Below, piece by piece: positions 1 through 9,084 of a DNA stretch of 64,000 bases. Each line of letters begins with the position of its first letter. Positions within the stretch are counted from its first letter, which is position 1. Origin of the DNA: Pseudomonadota bacterium (GTDB lineage Bacteria > Pseudomonadota > Alphaproteobacteria > UBA828); NCBI GenBank assembly GCA_027624955.1, contig JAQBTG010000016.1, positions 1 to 64,000 of the forward strand, in the 5' to 3' direction. Made by a program: the position numbers and the translations under genes. The notes under the pieces were generated by a model. That model did not search any database and was not told the DNA's origin. It saw only the letters and a program-made list of their open reading frames with translations.

Positions 1-825
1 TACAGGTTTTCCGAAAGACGGCGCTTCTGAAATACGCACATTTCTCGGTATAACGGTGTCATACACCTTAGAACCTAAGTGGTTTCGCACGTCCTCGGCG
101 ACCTGCTCGGACAGATTGTTCCGCTTGTCATACATTGTGAGAACGACGCCTTGAATTTGTAGGACACTATTGAACGATGTGCGCACGCGCTCATAGATGT
201 TCAGCAACTGACTTAGGCCCTCCAGCGCAAAGAATTCGCATTGCAGCGGCACCAGCAGTGAATCAGCTGCCACCAGCGCGTTTACGGTCAACATGCCGAG
301 GGCGGGCGGACAATCGATTAATATGTAGTCATAACGAGCCCGCGCGTCTTCCGGCGAGCCATGCCCTGATCGACTAGCAGATCCACTGGCAGATCCACTG
401 GCAAACTCACCGACCAGCCCGTCCTCTGGATTAATCGCGCGCTGCAGGAGATATTGCGGACGGGATATTTGCGCCAATTCATATTCAGCACCGGCCAATT
501 CGACCGTCGACGGCACCACATCGAGATTAGGAATTTTCGTCCTGCGGACGGTCTCGCTCAGCGCCACACCGTTGATAAGCCCGTAGCTGCCCGGTGCGCG
601 GCTCTCATGCTTAATGCCAAGCCCGGTGCTGGCATTGCCTTGCGGATCAAAGTCAAGAATCAGAACCTTTAGGCCGACGGCAGCCAATGCGGTGCCGAGA
701 TTGATTGCGGTGGTCGTCTTGCCGACTCCGCCCTTTTGATTCGCCACGGCGATGATTCGCCCGGAAAACTTCTCGGTACCCGAGACGCCATCTTTGCCGA
801 CGAAGAATTTGCGTGCCTGGTTCAT
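1..825 (-). CDS. parA: ParA chromosome-partitioning ATPase (C-terminus cut by window edge)
   Basis: ParA/Soj ATPases move chromosomal origins by cycling on the nucleoid with ParB bound at parS. From ATG 825 the frame stays open to base 1 (275 codons visible), so only the last 15-20 residues should be missing. The deviant Walker A motif KGGVGKTT is at residues 31-38, LIDCPP at about 169-174 and CEFFALEGLSQ soon after; all are ParA hallmarks. An AAGGGG ribosome-binding site lies about 9 bases before the start. About 22 residues precede the conserved RIIAVANQKGG core. Odd: residues about 142-153 (ASGSASGSASRS), just before the LIDCPP strand, are a Ser/Gly-rich insert encoded partly by a 12-bp tandem repeat. 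It is followed 20 bases later by rsmG on the same strand; parB should lie beyond base 1. Confidence 0.95.
   Translation of the reverse strand, partial: MNQARKFFVGKDGVSGTEKFSGRIIAVANQKGGVGKTTTAINLGTALAAVGLKVLILDFDPQGNASTGLGIKHESRAPGSYGLINGVALSETVRRTKIPNLDVVPSTVELAGAEYELAQISRPQYLLQRAINPEDGLVGEFASGSASGSASRSGHGSPEDARARYDYILIDCPPALGMLTVNALVAADSLLVPLQCEFFALEGLSQLLNIYERVRTSFNSVLQIQGVVLTMYDKRNNLSEQVAEDVRNHLGSKVYDTVIPRNVRISEAPSFGKPV
379..402. repeat. 12-bp perfect tandem repeat inside parA
   Basis: The unit AGATCCACTGGC occurs twice without a gap. Being a multiple of three it keeps the parA frame and, with neighbouring codons, gives an ASGSASGS stretch on the minus strand. Replication slippage is the simplest origin. 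Confidence 0.9.
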
Positions 826-845
826 GTTGGCCCCTTGCTTCAATT

Positions 846-1475
846 CTAGTGCCGGCGAATGTGATTTATTTTTAGGATGACGCCACCCGGCTCCACTTTG
901 CTCGGTACCTGTCGCACATCAAATTGCCAGCTTTCACGCGCTGCTTTTAGTTCATCCTCTGCCTGCATGCCCTTTGAAAACATACAATATGTTCTGTCAT
1001 ACACGATAGGAAAAACAATATCTAGTAGTTTTGCGAGAGGAGAAACCGCCCTTGCGGTGACAATCGCCGCTACTGGCAAGGCGGCGAGTGAAGCCGAGTC
1101 ATCTCCTAGCCGAATATTGTGGATTGTCACCTGGCAACCGGTGATGCGCGCCGCCTCGCGCAGAAAAACGCATTTCTTGGCGCCAGCTTCTATCAAGTGA
1201 ATGTCTGCTAGCCCCATGATGGCCAGTACCATGCCCGGGAAACCGGCGCCGCTGCCAACATCTATCAGCGCGCCTTCATAGGCTGGTATCACGTCGCGCA
1301 ATTGCGCCGAATCGGCGATGTGGCGGCGCCAGACATCATTTAGTGAATCTTTGGAAACCAAGTTGACGCGCCGGTTCCAGTGCCTCAGCAACTGTACAAA
1401 TTGCTCCAGGCGCGCGCATGTTTCACGTGAAACATCATAATCTCGGACAAAATCTTCTACGCCGTAGTGGGCCAT
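846..1475 (-). CDS. rsmG: RsmG, 16S rRNA (guanine527-N7) methyltransferase
   Basis: RsmG (GidB) transfers a methyl group from S-adenosylmethionine to N7 of G527 of 16S rRNA. The 209-residue product has normal family length. The SAM-binding motif DVGSGAGFPG is at residues 72-81, and the N-terminal WNRRVNLVS helix region is typical. Residues VSRET near position 15 are encoded by a perfect parS site, a coincidence of coding and centromere function often seen in this gene. It sits between mnmG and parA on the same strand, the usual order next to par loci. The frame is open upstream to a stop inside the second parS site, and the single ATG at 1475 is the natural start; its ribosome-binding site is weak. 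Confidence 0.96.
   Translation of the reverse strand: MAHYGVEDFVRDYDVSRETCARLEQFVQLLRHWNRRVNLVSKDSLNDVWRRHIADSAQLRDVIPAYEGALIDVGSGAGFPGMVLAIMGLADIHLIEAGAKKCVFLREAARITGCQVTIHNIRLGDDSASLAALPVAAIVTARAVSPLAKLLDIVFPIVYDRTYCMFSKGMQAEDELKAARESWQFDVRQVPSKVEPGGVILKINHIRRH
1419..1434. other. parS centromere site 1, inside rsmG
   Basis: The 16-bp palindrome TGTTTCACGTGAAACA matches the bacterial parS consensus at every position. It lies in the 5' part of rsmG and encodes the VSRET residues. ParB would load and spread from here. Confidence 0.95.
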
Positions 1476-1498
1476 GAATTCATCCGCGGTTTCTCTAA

Positions 1499-1514
1499 TG
1501 TTTCACGTGAAACA
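1499..1514. other. parS centromere site 2, between mnmG and rsmG
   Basis: A second perfect TGTTTCACGTGAAACA palindrome, exactly 80 bp from the first, in the 90-base gap between the mnmG stop and the rsmG start. Two close sites next to parA fit a primary ParB loading zone. Confidence 0.95.
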
Positions 1515-1565
1515 GTGGAACTAATTGAATCAGCCGGTCTCCGCACTTACCTAGGAGGTCATGCC

Positions 1566-3452
1566 TCACCGAGGGTTAAGAGAGCTTTGGTCCAGCCGTT
1601 TTACGTGGCGCAAAAGTGCGGTGATTGCTGCGGGGGTAACCCCGGCAATGCGCGATGCAGCGCCGAGCGTTGGCGGTAAACCCGTCTGCAATTTATTGCA
1701 CGCCTCTGTCGATAATCCGCCAATCCGGCCATAATCAAGACCAATGGGCAGAAGCAACTCTTCGTCCCTCTTGAACGCATCTATATCGGCCGATTGACGT
1801 TCCAAATAACGGGTATAGCCGGATTCGATCTTGATCTGAGCAAACATCTTACTGTCGACCTTACCCAATTGCGGCCAAATCCTCGCCAGCTGTTCTTGAT
1901 CTATTTCCGGGAAAGCCAACAGTTCTAGGGCACTTCGAAGGACCCCATCGTGCTTCACTTTAACGCCGTATTCCGACAATTTATTGGGACTGGCATCGAG
2001 GCTTTTCATCTGGCTCAACGCTCGATCCTGAGCCCGCATTTTGTCTTCAAACGCCGTTTGCCGCCCTCTACCCACACACCCCAAATCTATAGCCTTTGCG
2101 GTCAAACGTTGGTCAGCATTATCCGGCCGCAATTTGATGCGATACTCAGAGCGTGACGTGAACATGCGATAGGGTTCTGCGGCCCCCTGGGTGGTCAGGT
2201 CATCGATCATCACACCAATAAAAGCATCCGCCCTGTTCAAAATGAATGGTTTGTCGGAACCACCAGCGGCCAGCGCGGCATTCAAACCGGCAATGATGCC
2301 TTGCGCCGCCGCTTCTTCATATCCTGTGGTACCATTAATCTGGCCGGCAAGATAAAGACCGCCGATGCGCTTCGTCTGGAGGCTCGGCCACAGCTCTCTA
2401 GGGTCAATAAAATCATACTCAATGGCATAACCCGGCCGAACCATCTGAACTTTCTCGAGCCCTGGGATGGTATGCAGCATCGCCAATTGCACATCTTCCG
2501 GCAGAGAGGTGGATATGCCATTGGGATAGATGGTGTGATCCTCGAGACCTTCCGGTTCAAGAAAAATTTGATGTGAATTTCGATCGGGAAAACGGGTAAT
2601 TTTATCTTCGATGGACGGACAATATCGCGGGCCAACACCAGTTATATTACCTGAGTAAAGCGCTGATTTCAGTAAATTTGCACGAATGAGATCATGGCTC
2701 GCGATGCCTGTTCCAGTGATGAAACAATCAATCTGCCGCTGCGAAACCGTATCATTTAGGTAGGAGAAGGGCTGTGGTGGATTGTCACCAGGTTGCCGCT
2801 GCAAACCAGCAAAATCTATCGTTCGACCATCCAATCTGGGCGGCGTGCCGGTTTTCAGGCGCCCTAGTCTAAAGCCCCGATCCTGCAACGTATCTGCAAG
2901 ACCTGTTTCAGCAGGATCGCCCACCCGACCGGCAGAAATCCGTTTCTCGCCAATGTGAATAACGCCTTTGAGAAAGGTGCCCGTGGTAAGCACCACACGC
3001 GATGCTAGGATCGTTTCGCCGCGCGCGGTCACAACACCGGTAATCCGCGCGTCGCGGTCAACCACGATGTCCTCGACCGCCTCGGCCCTCAGGGTGAGAT
3101 GTGCCTGCTGCTTCAACTCCTGCTGCATCGCGGCGCGATAAAGTGCCCGATCCTGCTGCGCGCGCGGACCGTGCACCGCGGGCCCCTTGCTGCGGTTGAG
3201 AACGCGAAATTGGATACCTGCTTGATCCGCGACGCGGCCCATCAGACCGTCCAAGGCATCGACTTCGCGAACCAAGGTCCCCTTGGCCAAACCACCGATG
3301 GCCGGGTTGCACGACATCTCCCCAATAGTCTGTAGCTTGTGCGTCAAGAGCAGCGTCTCGGCGCCGAGGCGCGCCGCAGCGCCAGCGGCCTCACAGCCGG
3401 CATGACCCCCGCCGATAACTATAACGTCATATTTTGATGGTGTAGTCGTCAT
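1566..3452 (-). CDS. mnmG: MnmG, FAD-dependent tRNA uridine-34 modification enzyme
   Basis: MnmG (GidA) works with MnmE to install the carboxymethylaminomethyl group on wobble uridine-34 of certain tRNAs, using FAD, NADH and methylene-THF. The 628-residue product is full length. The Rossmann motif [10 protein letters not shown] lies at residues 14-23, CNPAIGG at about 48, and the family signatures [11 protein letters not shown] and [16 protein letters not shown] follow. It starts at ATG 3452, 72 bases after the mnmE stop, and is followed by rsmG; this is the classic mnmE-mnmG-rsmG-parA order. The 72-base gap holds TATATATAG-like AT-rich sequence that could be a promoter, but I cannot place one firmly. 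Confidence 0.97.
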   Translation of the reverse strand: MTTTPSKYDVIVIGGGHAGCEAAGAAARLGAETLLLTHKLQTIGEMSCNPAIGGLAKGTLVREVDALDGLMGRVADQAGIQFRVLNRSKGPAVHGPRAQQDRALYRAAMQQELKQQAHLTLRAEAVEDIVVDRDARITGVVTARGETILASRVVLTTGTFLKGVIHIGEKRISAGRVGDPAETGLADTLQDRGFRLGRLKTGTPPRLDGRTIDFAGLQRQPGDNPPQPFSYLNDTVSQRQIDCFITGTGIASHDLIRANLLKSALYSGNITGVGPRYCPSIEDKITRFPDRNSHQIFLEPEGLEDHTIYPNGISTSLPEDVQLAMLHTIPGLEKVQMVRPGYAIEYDFIDPRELWPSLQTKRIGGLYLAGQINGTTGYEEAAAQGIIAGLNAALAAGGSDKPFILNRADAFIGVMIDDLTTQGAAEPYRMFTSRSEYRIKLRPDNADQRLTAKAIDLGCVGRGRQTAFEDKMRAQDRALSQMKSLDASPNKLSEYGVKVKHDGVLRSALELLAFPEIDQEQLARIWPQLGKVDSKMFAQIKIESGYTRYLERQSADIDAFKRDEELLLPIGLDYGRIGGLSTEACNKLQTGLPPTLGAASRIAGVTPAAITALLRHVKRLDQSSLNPR

Positions 3453-3524
3453 GTTTTAAAGAGATGTTCCCTACATTTGGTGTGATATCGCACCTAGCGT
3501 CTATATATAGTGCATGAGGCGGGA

Positions 3525-4865
3525 TTACTTCCCGATGCAAAATTCTTTGAAAATGATATCCAGGACCTGCTCAATATCGCTACGTCCGGTTATCCGCCCC
3601 AAACAATCGGCTGCCAGGCGCAGTTCTTCCGCAGCAAGCTCCTCTCCCGCATCGATATCATATCTGTGCAACGATTCCAGACATTTTTCCAACGCATGGC
3701 GATGTCTCGACCGGGTCAGTACCGGAGAATCTGACGGCAGATAGCGCGCTTCAAGAAAATCCTTGATGCGCTCGAGCAATTCATCGAGGCCCTCGCCCGT
3801 CTTGCAGGAGACCTTAAGCAGCGGTTTGCCGCCGAAACGCGCCGCCGGTGCACTTTCAGCCAATAAGTCACATTTGTTCAACACCGCCAGCGCCTCGTTA
3901 TCGACCAACGCCTCAACCTCTTCGTCGCTATTCGGCCAGTGCGCGCCGTCAAGCAGCACAATCTTGAGATCGGCCTCACCGGCACGGGCGTGAGCGCGCC
4001 GCATGCCCTCGGCCTCTACGTCGCTCGTTGCGACACGCAGACCTGCCGTGTCGGCCACGGTTAGCGGCCAGCCGTCAAGATCCATACGTACTTCGATGAC
4101 GTCGCGCGTTGTGCCTTCTTCAGCTGCTACAATAGCCGCGTCTCTTCCGGCTAATCGATTGAGAAGACTAGATTTCCCAGCGTTTACCGGGCCCAGTATT
4201 GCGACCTGGACGCCCTCCCTCAAACGCTCCCCCCGGCCACCATCTCGCAGATGGGCGGAAATTTCGGTGCTGATGGCGTGTATCTCCGGCGCAACCGGAT
4301 CAAGCACCCCGTCCGGCAACTCCTGATCCGAGAAATCTATGGTTGATTCAATTAATGCACGAATTCTAAGCAACCGCCGGCGCCAATCCTCGTACAGTTC
4401 CCCAAGCGCACCGCCACTCTGCCGCAACGCCTGGCGGCGCTGAATTTCGGTTTCTGCATCAACCAGATCGGCGATACCTTCGGCGGCGGTAAGATCGAGC
4501 TTGCCGTGCTCGAAGGCGCGGCGCGAGAATTCACCGGCCTCGGCCGGGCGCAACTCTTTCATCGCGCTCAGCGCAGATAGCAGCGCAGCGATAACGGCAC
4601 GTCCACCATGAACATGAAACTCCGCCACGTCCTCGCCGGTGTAGCTCGCCGGGCCGGGAAACCACAGCACCAGTGCCCGATCGATCTCCGTGTGATTGTG
4701 CGGGTCGGCGAGACGGCGCAGCTCGGCCTGGCGTGGCGCCGGCGGCTCGCCACCCGTGAGGCGGCAGACGGTCTCGCGTGCCGCTCCACCAGACAGCCGC
4801 ACGATCGCCACCGCAGATTTTCCCGGTGCACTGGCCAGCGCGAATATGGTGTCGTCAAAGCGCAT
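3525..4865 (-). CDS. mnmE: MnmE, tRNA modification GTPase
   Basis: MnmE (TrmE) is the GTPase and tetrahydrofolate-binding partner of MnmG in wobble-uridine modification. The 446-residue protein shows the N-terminal THF domain, a G1 loop GPVNAGKSS at residues 225-233, the GTTRDVIE switch, a DTAG motif and NKCD. It ends in the invariant CIGK tetrapeptide, whose Cys is functionally important in the family. It starts at ATG 4865. Upstream, 93 bases separate it from the stop of the [2Fe-2S] protein gene, which lies on the same strand, so read-through from that pair is possible. Confidence 0.97.
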   Translation of the reverse strand: MRFDDTIFALASAPGKSAVAIVRLSGGAARETVCRLTGGEPPAPRQAELRRLADPHNHTEIDRALVLWFPGPASYTGEDVAEFHVHGGRAVIAALLSALSAMKELRPAEAGEFSRRAFEHGKLDLTAAEGIADLVDAETEIQRRQALRQSGGALGELYEDWRRRLLRIRALIESTIDFSDQELPDGVLDPVAPEIHAISTEISAHLRDGGRGERLREGVQVAILGPVNAGKSSLLNRLAGRDAAIVAAEEGTTRDVIEVRMDLDGWPLTVADTAGLRVATSDVEAEGMRRAHARAGEADLKIVLLDGAHWPNSDEEVEALVDNEALAVLNKCDLLAESAPAARFGGKPLLKVSCKTGEGLDELLERIKDFLEARYLPSDSPVLTRSRHRHALEKCLESLHRYDIDAGEELAAEELRLAADCLGRITGRSDIEQVLDIIFKEFCIGK

Positions 4866-4958
4866 CTGTGTGGCTGCCCCAACTATGGCGGAGTCTCGCC
4901 CCAGGCTTTCAAAATAAGACTAATTATTGTTTTGCGAAACAAAGTGGAAGGCGCGGCG

Positions 4959-5339
4959 TCACTCCGCGGCGCGCGTATCCGATCCATTGATGCGCGCTTC
5001 GTCAGGCTCTTTCTGGTCCGGGTACAGCACTAGTCGATCCACCTGCTCGCCTTTAAGTATATGGCGTTCAAGAATTTCATCGAGATCTTCCCGAGTCCGA
5101 TAGGTGTACCACACCCCTTCCGGATAAATCACCATCGTCGGACCGAGCTCGCAGCGGTCGAGGCATTGCGCGGCGTTGACGCGCACATTTTCAATGCCCA
5201 AAGACTTCACGCGTGCTTTCAAATGGGCGCGCAGTTTGCTAGCGCCGTGCTTTTCGCAGCAGCCGCGCGCATGACCATCGGCGCGCTGGTTGACGCAACA
5301 AAATATATGGCTGCGGTAAAACGGTTCGGTGGCGCTCAC
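4959..5339 (-). CDS. (2Fe-2S) ferredoxin-like domain protein
   Basis: A 126-residue protein of the thioredoxin-like [2Fe-2S] ferredoxin group. The N-terminal HIFCCVNQR...GCC cysteines and the CLDRCELGP motif are the expected cluster ligands, followed by the family's VIYPEGVWY stretch. It is probably an electron carrier; the partner is unknown. I chose GTG 5339 rather than the longer ORF from 5384, because GTG overlaps the upstream TGA as GTGA, which indicates translational coupling, and the product then begins with the family-like SATEPFYRSH. The C-terminal 20 residues are acidic and family-variable. Confidence 0.88.
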   Translation of the reverse strand: MSATEPFYRSHIFCCVNQRADGHARGCCEKHGASKLRAHLKARVKSLGIENVRVNAAQCLDRCELGPTMVIYPEGVWYTYRTREDLDEILERHILKGEQVDRLVLYPDQKEPDEARINGSDTRAAE

Positions 5340-5590
5340 GTCTTGCTGTCCTTGCCCTTCCCGTCGCCAGTGAAACCGGCCCAAAAACTCTTTTGCATTT
5401 CTTCCAAGCTTTTCGCCCCGCCCGACGTCCAGCTTTTCAGCAGCGATTCGGCATCGAATTCGCCAACTGCCTCGCGCATACGCGCGGTGATCGCTTCCAG
5501 AGTCGCCTGATGGACTTTGTCGAGGTCGGGCAAACCGAGAAATTTACGCGCCTCTTCCGGCGTGCAGTCGATATCGATTGATACTTTCAT
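5336..5590 (-). CDS. DUF6489-like small conserved protein
   Basis: An 84-residue protein starting MKVSIDIDCTPEEARKFLGLPDL, which I recognise as a small alphaproteobacterial family (DUF6489) of unknown function. ATG 5590 is preceded by GGGAAC and fits the conserved N-terminus, so the longer ORF to 5692 is not used. The C-terminus is Lys/Asp/Gly-rich. It overlaps the [2Fe-2S] protein gene by four bases and is transcribed first. The two are probably one operon, divergent from the thioredoxin-domain gene at 5736. No catalytic motif is visible. Confidence 0.8.
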   Translation of the reverse strand: MKVSIDIDCTPEEARKFLGLPDLDKVHQATLEAITARMREAVGEFDAESLLKSWTSGGAKSLEEMQKSFWAGFTGDGKGKDSKT

Positions 5591-5735
5591 AACGTTCCCG
5601 CGAAATGGCGCGTTCCCTGAAATGGGCCGGTTCGGCTGGCAAGCCTGCCGTTTCCATATATATTCACGTTTGTATCCTTCCAACAACCTCATTGGCGGCA
5701 GCGAGGTGGCGGGAACTGAACGCGGCGGGGAGTGA

Positions 5736-7802
5736 ATGAGCGGAAATCTTTTGGCTGGGGAATCCAGCCCCTATCTACAACAGCATCGCGACAATCCGGT
5801 ACATTGGCGCCCGTGGGGCGCGGCGGCGTTGGCGGAGGCCAAAGAAGCCAATAAGCCGATTTTATTGTCCGTCGGTTACTCCTCTTGTCACTGGTGCCAC
5901 GTCATGGCGCATGAGAGCTTTGAGCATGAGGAGACGGCGGCGCTGATGAATGATCTTTTCGTCAGCATCAAGATCGACCGCGAGGAACGCCCCGACCTCG
6001 ACGCCATCTACCAGCGCGCCATCTCACTGATGGGACAACAAGGCGGTTGGCCGCTCACCATGTTTCTCAATCCGGACGGCGAGCCGTTTTGGGGCGGCAC
6101 CTACTTCCCGCGCGAGCCGCGTTTTGGCCGGCCCGGATTTCGCGACGTGCTCAGGCAAATCCACGGCGCCTATGTCAATGATCCAGAAAACGTGCGCAAG
6201 AACCAGACCAATATGGTCGAGGCATTGCGCAAGATGGCGGACAACAATCCCGGCGGCGATATCGAAGAACAGCAGGTTGAGAATATCAGCCAAATGTTGT
6301 TGCGCGAGGTTGATCCGCGCCATGGCGGAATCGGCGGCGCGCCAAAGTTTCCGCAGATTCCGATGCTGGATATTCTGTGGCGCAATTATAGGCGCACCGG
6401 TTCTGAGTTGATGCGCACCGCCGTGCTGCTGTCGGCCCGCCAAATGAGTGAAGGCGGCATTTACGATCATCTCGCTGGCGGCTATTCGCGCTACTCGACC
6501 GATGAGCGCTGGCTGGTTCCGCATTTCGAGAAGATGCTGTACGACAATGCGCAAATTCTTGAGCAGTTGTGTGAGCTTTGGCAAGACACCAAAGAAGTGC
6601 TGTTCGAGCAGCGGGTGGAACAAACGGTGGCGTGGTTGTTGCGCGATATGGTGACCGGCGAGGGCGCTTTTGCCAGCGCGCTCGACGCCGATTCGGAAGG
6701 CGAGGAAGGGCGCTTTTATGTGTGGCAGGAGAGTGAAATAGACGCCCTGCTCGGCGCCGATTCACAAGTCTTCAAAGGCGTTTATGACGTGACCACCCTC
6801 GGCAATTTCGAGGGCAATAATATTCTCAACCGTCTGCGCTACCGACCCGATAGCGGCGCGCTTGACGAGGCGCAGTTGAAGCCGTTGCGCGACAAGTTGC
6901 TGGCAGTGCGCGACAAGCGGATTTGGCCGAGTTGGGATGACAAAGTGCTGGCCGATTGGAACGGCATGATGATCGCCGCGCTCGCCTTTGCCGCTGCGGT
7001 GTTCGAGCGCCCTGACTGGTTGGCCGCGGCGCGCCGCGCTTGGGACTATGTCGCCAATGAAATGGCTGATGGCGCGCGGCTACGCCATTCCGCCCGCCAC
7101 GGCCAGGTCAAAGAGATCGAATTCCTCGACGATTACGCGGAGATGTCGCGCGCCGCATTGATGCTGTACGAAGTAAGCGGCGAGGCGGTCTACCTGGAGC
7201 GTGCGCGAGCTTGGCTGGAAATCCTTGACGGGCAATATTGGGACGCAGAGGCGGGCGGCTATTTTTACAGCCCGGACAGCGGCGAGAAGTTGATCGCGCG
7301 CAATAAATCGGCACATGACAATGCGACGCCATCGGGTAACGGCACCCTCGTCGGGGTACTCGCCCGGGTCTATCATTTGACGGCGGAAGAAGCCTATCTG
7401 GAGCGCGCCAGTGCTCTGGTACGCGCCTTCACCGGTGAGATCGGCGAGCGTTTCGCGCCGATACCGACACTGATTAACAATTCCGATCTGCTGGACAATG
7501 CCATGCAAATCGTAATTGTCGGCACGCGCGGCGAGAGTGAGAGCGACGCGATGATTCGCACCGTTTATTCGCTCAGCCTGCCCAACCGTATCCTCAGCGT
7601 TATCGAGCCGGGCAACAGCATGCCGGCGGGCCATCCGGCGGCAGGCAAGACGCAACGGGACGGCAAAGCCACGGCCTATCTCTGTGTCGGCCCGACCTGT
7701 TCGCTTCCGGTCAGCAACGCGGCGGCGCTGCGCGCGCTGTTACAGGACGCGATGGAACCCGGCCCGAGCGCCGGTGCGCAAATCACGGAGCAAGATGCAT
7801 GA
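5736..7802 (+). CDS. Thioredoxin-domain protein of the YyaL/SSP411 family
   Basis: A 688-residue cytosolic protein with an N-terminal thioredoxin-like domain (DUF255) followed by an (alpha/alpha)6 barrel like those of glycan-processing enzymes. The start motif [21 protein letters not shown] and the SSCHWCH redox motif (Cys51, Cys54) are diagnostic; [20 protein letters not shown] and the [11 protein letters not shown] motif follow. The biochemical activity of the family is unsettled. The start ATG 5736 has GGGGAGTGA just upstream. It overlaps the next gene, ogt, by four bases (ATGA), so they are likely co-translated. Confidence 0.93.
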   Translation: MSGNLLAGESSPYLQQHRDNPVHWRPWGAAALAEAKEANKPILLSVGYSSCHWCHVMAHESFEHEETAALMNDLFVSIKIDREERPDLDAIYQRAISLMGQQGGWPLTMFLNPDGEPFWGGTYFPREPRFGRPGFRDVLRQIHGAYVNDPENVRKNQTNMVEALRKMADNNPGGDIEEQQVENISQMLLREVDPRHGGIGGAPKFPQIPMLDILWRNYRRTGSELMRTAVLLSARQMSEGGIYDHLAGGYSRYSTDERWLVPHFEKMLYDNAQILEQLCELWQDTKEVLFEQRVEQTVAWLLRDMVTGEGAFASALDADSEGEEGRFYVWQESEIDALLGADSQVFKGVYDVTTLGNFEGNNILNRLRYRPDSGALDEAQLKPLRDKLLAVRDKRIWPSWDDKVLADWNGMMIAALAFAAAVFERPDWLAAARRAWDYVANEMADGARLRHSARHGQVKEIEFLDDYAEMSRAALMLYEVSGEAVYLERARAWLEILDGQYWDAEAGGYFYSPDSGEKLIARNKSAHDNATPSGNGTLVGVLARVYHLTAEEAYLERASALVRAFTGEIGERFAPIPTLINNSDLLDNAMQIVIVGTRGESESDAMIRTVYSLSLPNRILSVIEPGNSMPAGHPAAGKTQRDGKATAYLCVGPTCSLPVSNAAALRALLQDAMEPGPSAGAQITEQDA

Positions 7803-8281
7803 GCGGTCTGACCCGCCACCATATCGAGACGCCCATTGGCCCGCTCACCATCGAGCTATCAGACGAAGCGTTGACGTGGCTTGAATTCGGCGCGCACGGC
7901 ACGGCAACGGCGGGCGCGCCGACGAAGGGCCTTGCCGGTGAGACGGCGCGGCAGATCGAAGCCTACTTCGCCGGCAAGCTCAAACAATTCGACCTGCCAC
8001 TTCACGCCGAGGGCACGCCGTTTCGGCAAAAGGTCTGGCAGGCGCTGCGTGACGTGCCGTACGGTCAGACCCGCAGCTATGGAGAAATCGCCAGGGAAGT
8101 CGATTCCGCGCCGCGCGCCGTCGGCGGCGCCTGCGGCGCCAATCCCATCGCCATCGTCGTACCGTGCCATCGCATCGTCGGCGCCGGCGGCTGGATCGGC
8201 GGGTTTTCCGGCGGCGACGGCTGCGCGACAAAGCATTTACTGTTAGAACTTGAAACGCCGCAGCCCAGGCTCGCGGTCTGA
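7799..8281 (+). CDS. ogt: Methylated-DNA--protein-cysteine methyltransferase
   Basis: Repairs O6-methylguanine (and O4-methylthymine) in DNA by suicidal transfer of the alkyl group to a cysteine. The acceptor motif [18 protein letters not shown] contains Cys123 (PCHR at 122-125), and the DNA-binding helix [11 protein letters not shown] precedes it. At 160 residues it is the short Ogt form without an Ada regulatory domain. ATG 7799 lies inside the stop of the preceding gene (ATGA). A good GGAGGAA ribosome-binding site downstream begins the next gene, 26 bases after the stop. Confidence 0.95.
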   Translation: MSGLTRHHIETPIGPLTIELSDEALTWLEFGAHGTATAGAPTKGLAGETARQIEAYFAGKLKQFDLPLHAEGTPFRQKVWQALRDVPYGQTRSYGEIAREVDSAPRAVGGACGANPIAIVVPCHRIVGAGGWIGGFSGGDGCATKHLLLELETPQPRLAV

Positions 8282-8307
8282 AAAGAAACCGAGCGGAGGA
8301 ACAGAAT

Positions 8308-9009
8308 ATGCCAGGCAAAATGATCGACATCAAAGCCGCGGACGGCGGCTCGTTTCAGGGTTTTTTAGCGACCCCTGATTCCGGCAACGGCGCCGGCGTG
8401 ATCGTGCTGCAGGAAATATTTGGTATTAACTATTTCATGCGCGAGACCTGCCACCGTTTGGCCGCCCAGGGTTATATAGCGCTCTGTCCCGATCTGTTCT
8501 GGCGCCAAGAGCCGGGGGTCGAGCTGTCCGACATGTCGGAAGGCGAGTGGGGCAAGGCGTTCGGCTTTTATCAAGGCTTCGATATGGACAAGGGCGTGGC
8601 CGACGCCGGTGCCGCGCTCGAACAGTTGCGTGTGCTCGACGGCTGCACCGGCAAGGTCGGCGCGGTGGGATATTGTTTGGGCGGTATGCTGGCCTATTTG
8701 GTGGCGGCGCGGACCACGGCGGATGCTTCCATAGGCTATTACGGTGTTGGCATTCAGGACGCGCTCGGTGAAGCGACCAATATTTCCGGCCCGCATATGA
8801 TGCATATTGCCGAGCTCGATCAATTCGTGCCGCCGGAAGCGCAAACCGCCATCAAGGATGGGCTTGGCGGCAACGCTAAAGTCACGATCCATTCCTACGC
8901 GAATGTCGATCATGCCTTCGCCCGCACCGGCGGCGAGCATTTCGATGCCGCCTGCGCGACACAAGCGAACACCCGTACAGCGGAGTTTTTTGCCCAACAT
9001 CTTGCATAG
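8308..9009 (+). CDS. Dienelactone hydrolase family protein
   Basis: A 233-residue alpha/beta hydrolase of the dienelactone hydrolase family. The nucleophile is Cys123 in GYCLGGM (Cys in place of Ser is normal here); the acid is likely Asp in AELDQFVPPE and the base His in NVDHAFAR. The IVLQEIFGIN motif contains the regulatory Glu. Family members cleave lactone or ester bonds in carboxymethylenebutenolide-like compounds, but no catechol-pathway genes are nearby, so the true substrate is unknown. The start is supported by GGAGGAA before ATG 8308. Confidence 0.92.
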   Translation: MPGKMIDIKAADGGSFQGFLATPDSGNGAGVIVLQEIFGINYFMRETCHRLAAQGYIALCPDLFWRQEPGVELSDMSEGEWGKAFGFYQGFDMDKGVADAGAALEQLRVLDGCTGKVGAVGYCLGGMLAYLVAARTTADASIGYYGVGIQDALGEATNISGPHMMHIAELDQFVPPEAQTAIKDGLGGNAKVTIHSYANVDHAFARTGGEHFDAACATQANTRTAEFFAQHLA

Positions 9010-9084
9010 GACCTGCGTCACAAACCATCAGTGCAACCATGGCTGTGGTAAAACCATGAGCAGCTATTGCGGAAGGACGGCGGC

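Noticed and set aside
1467-1679. Plus-strand open frame with RsmG-like VSRET residues
   Set aside because: VSRET comes from the palindromic parS site; the rest overlaps the end of mnmG and has no family match, so I treat it as non-coding.
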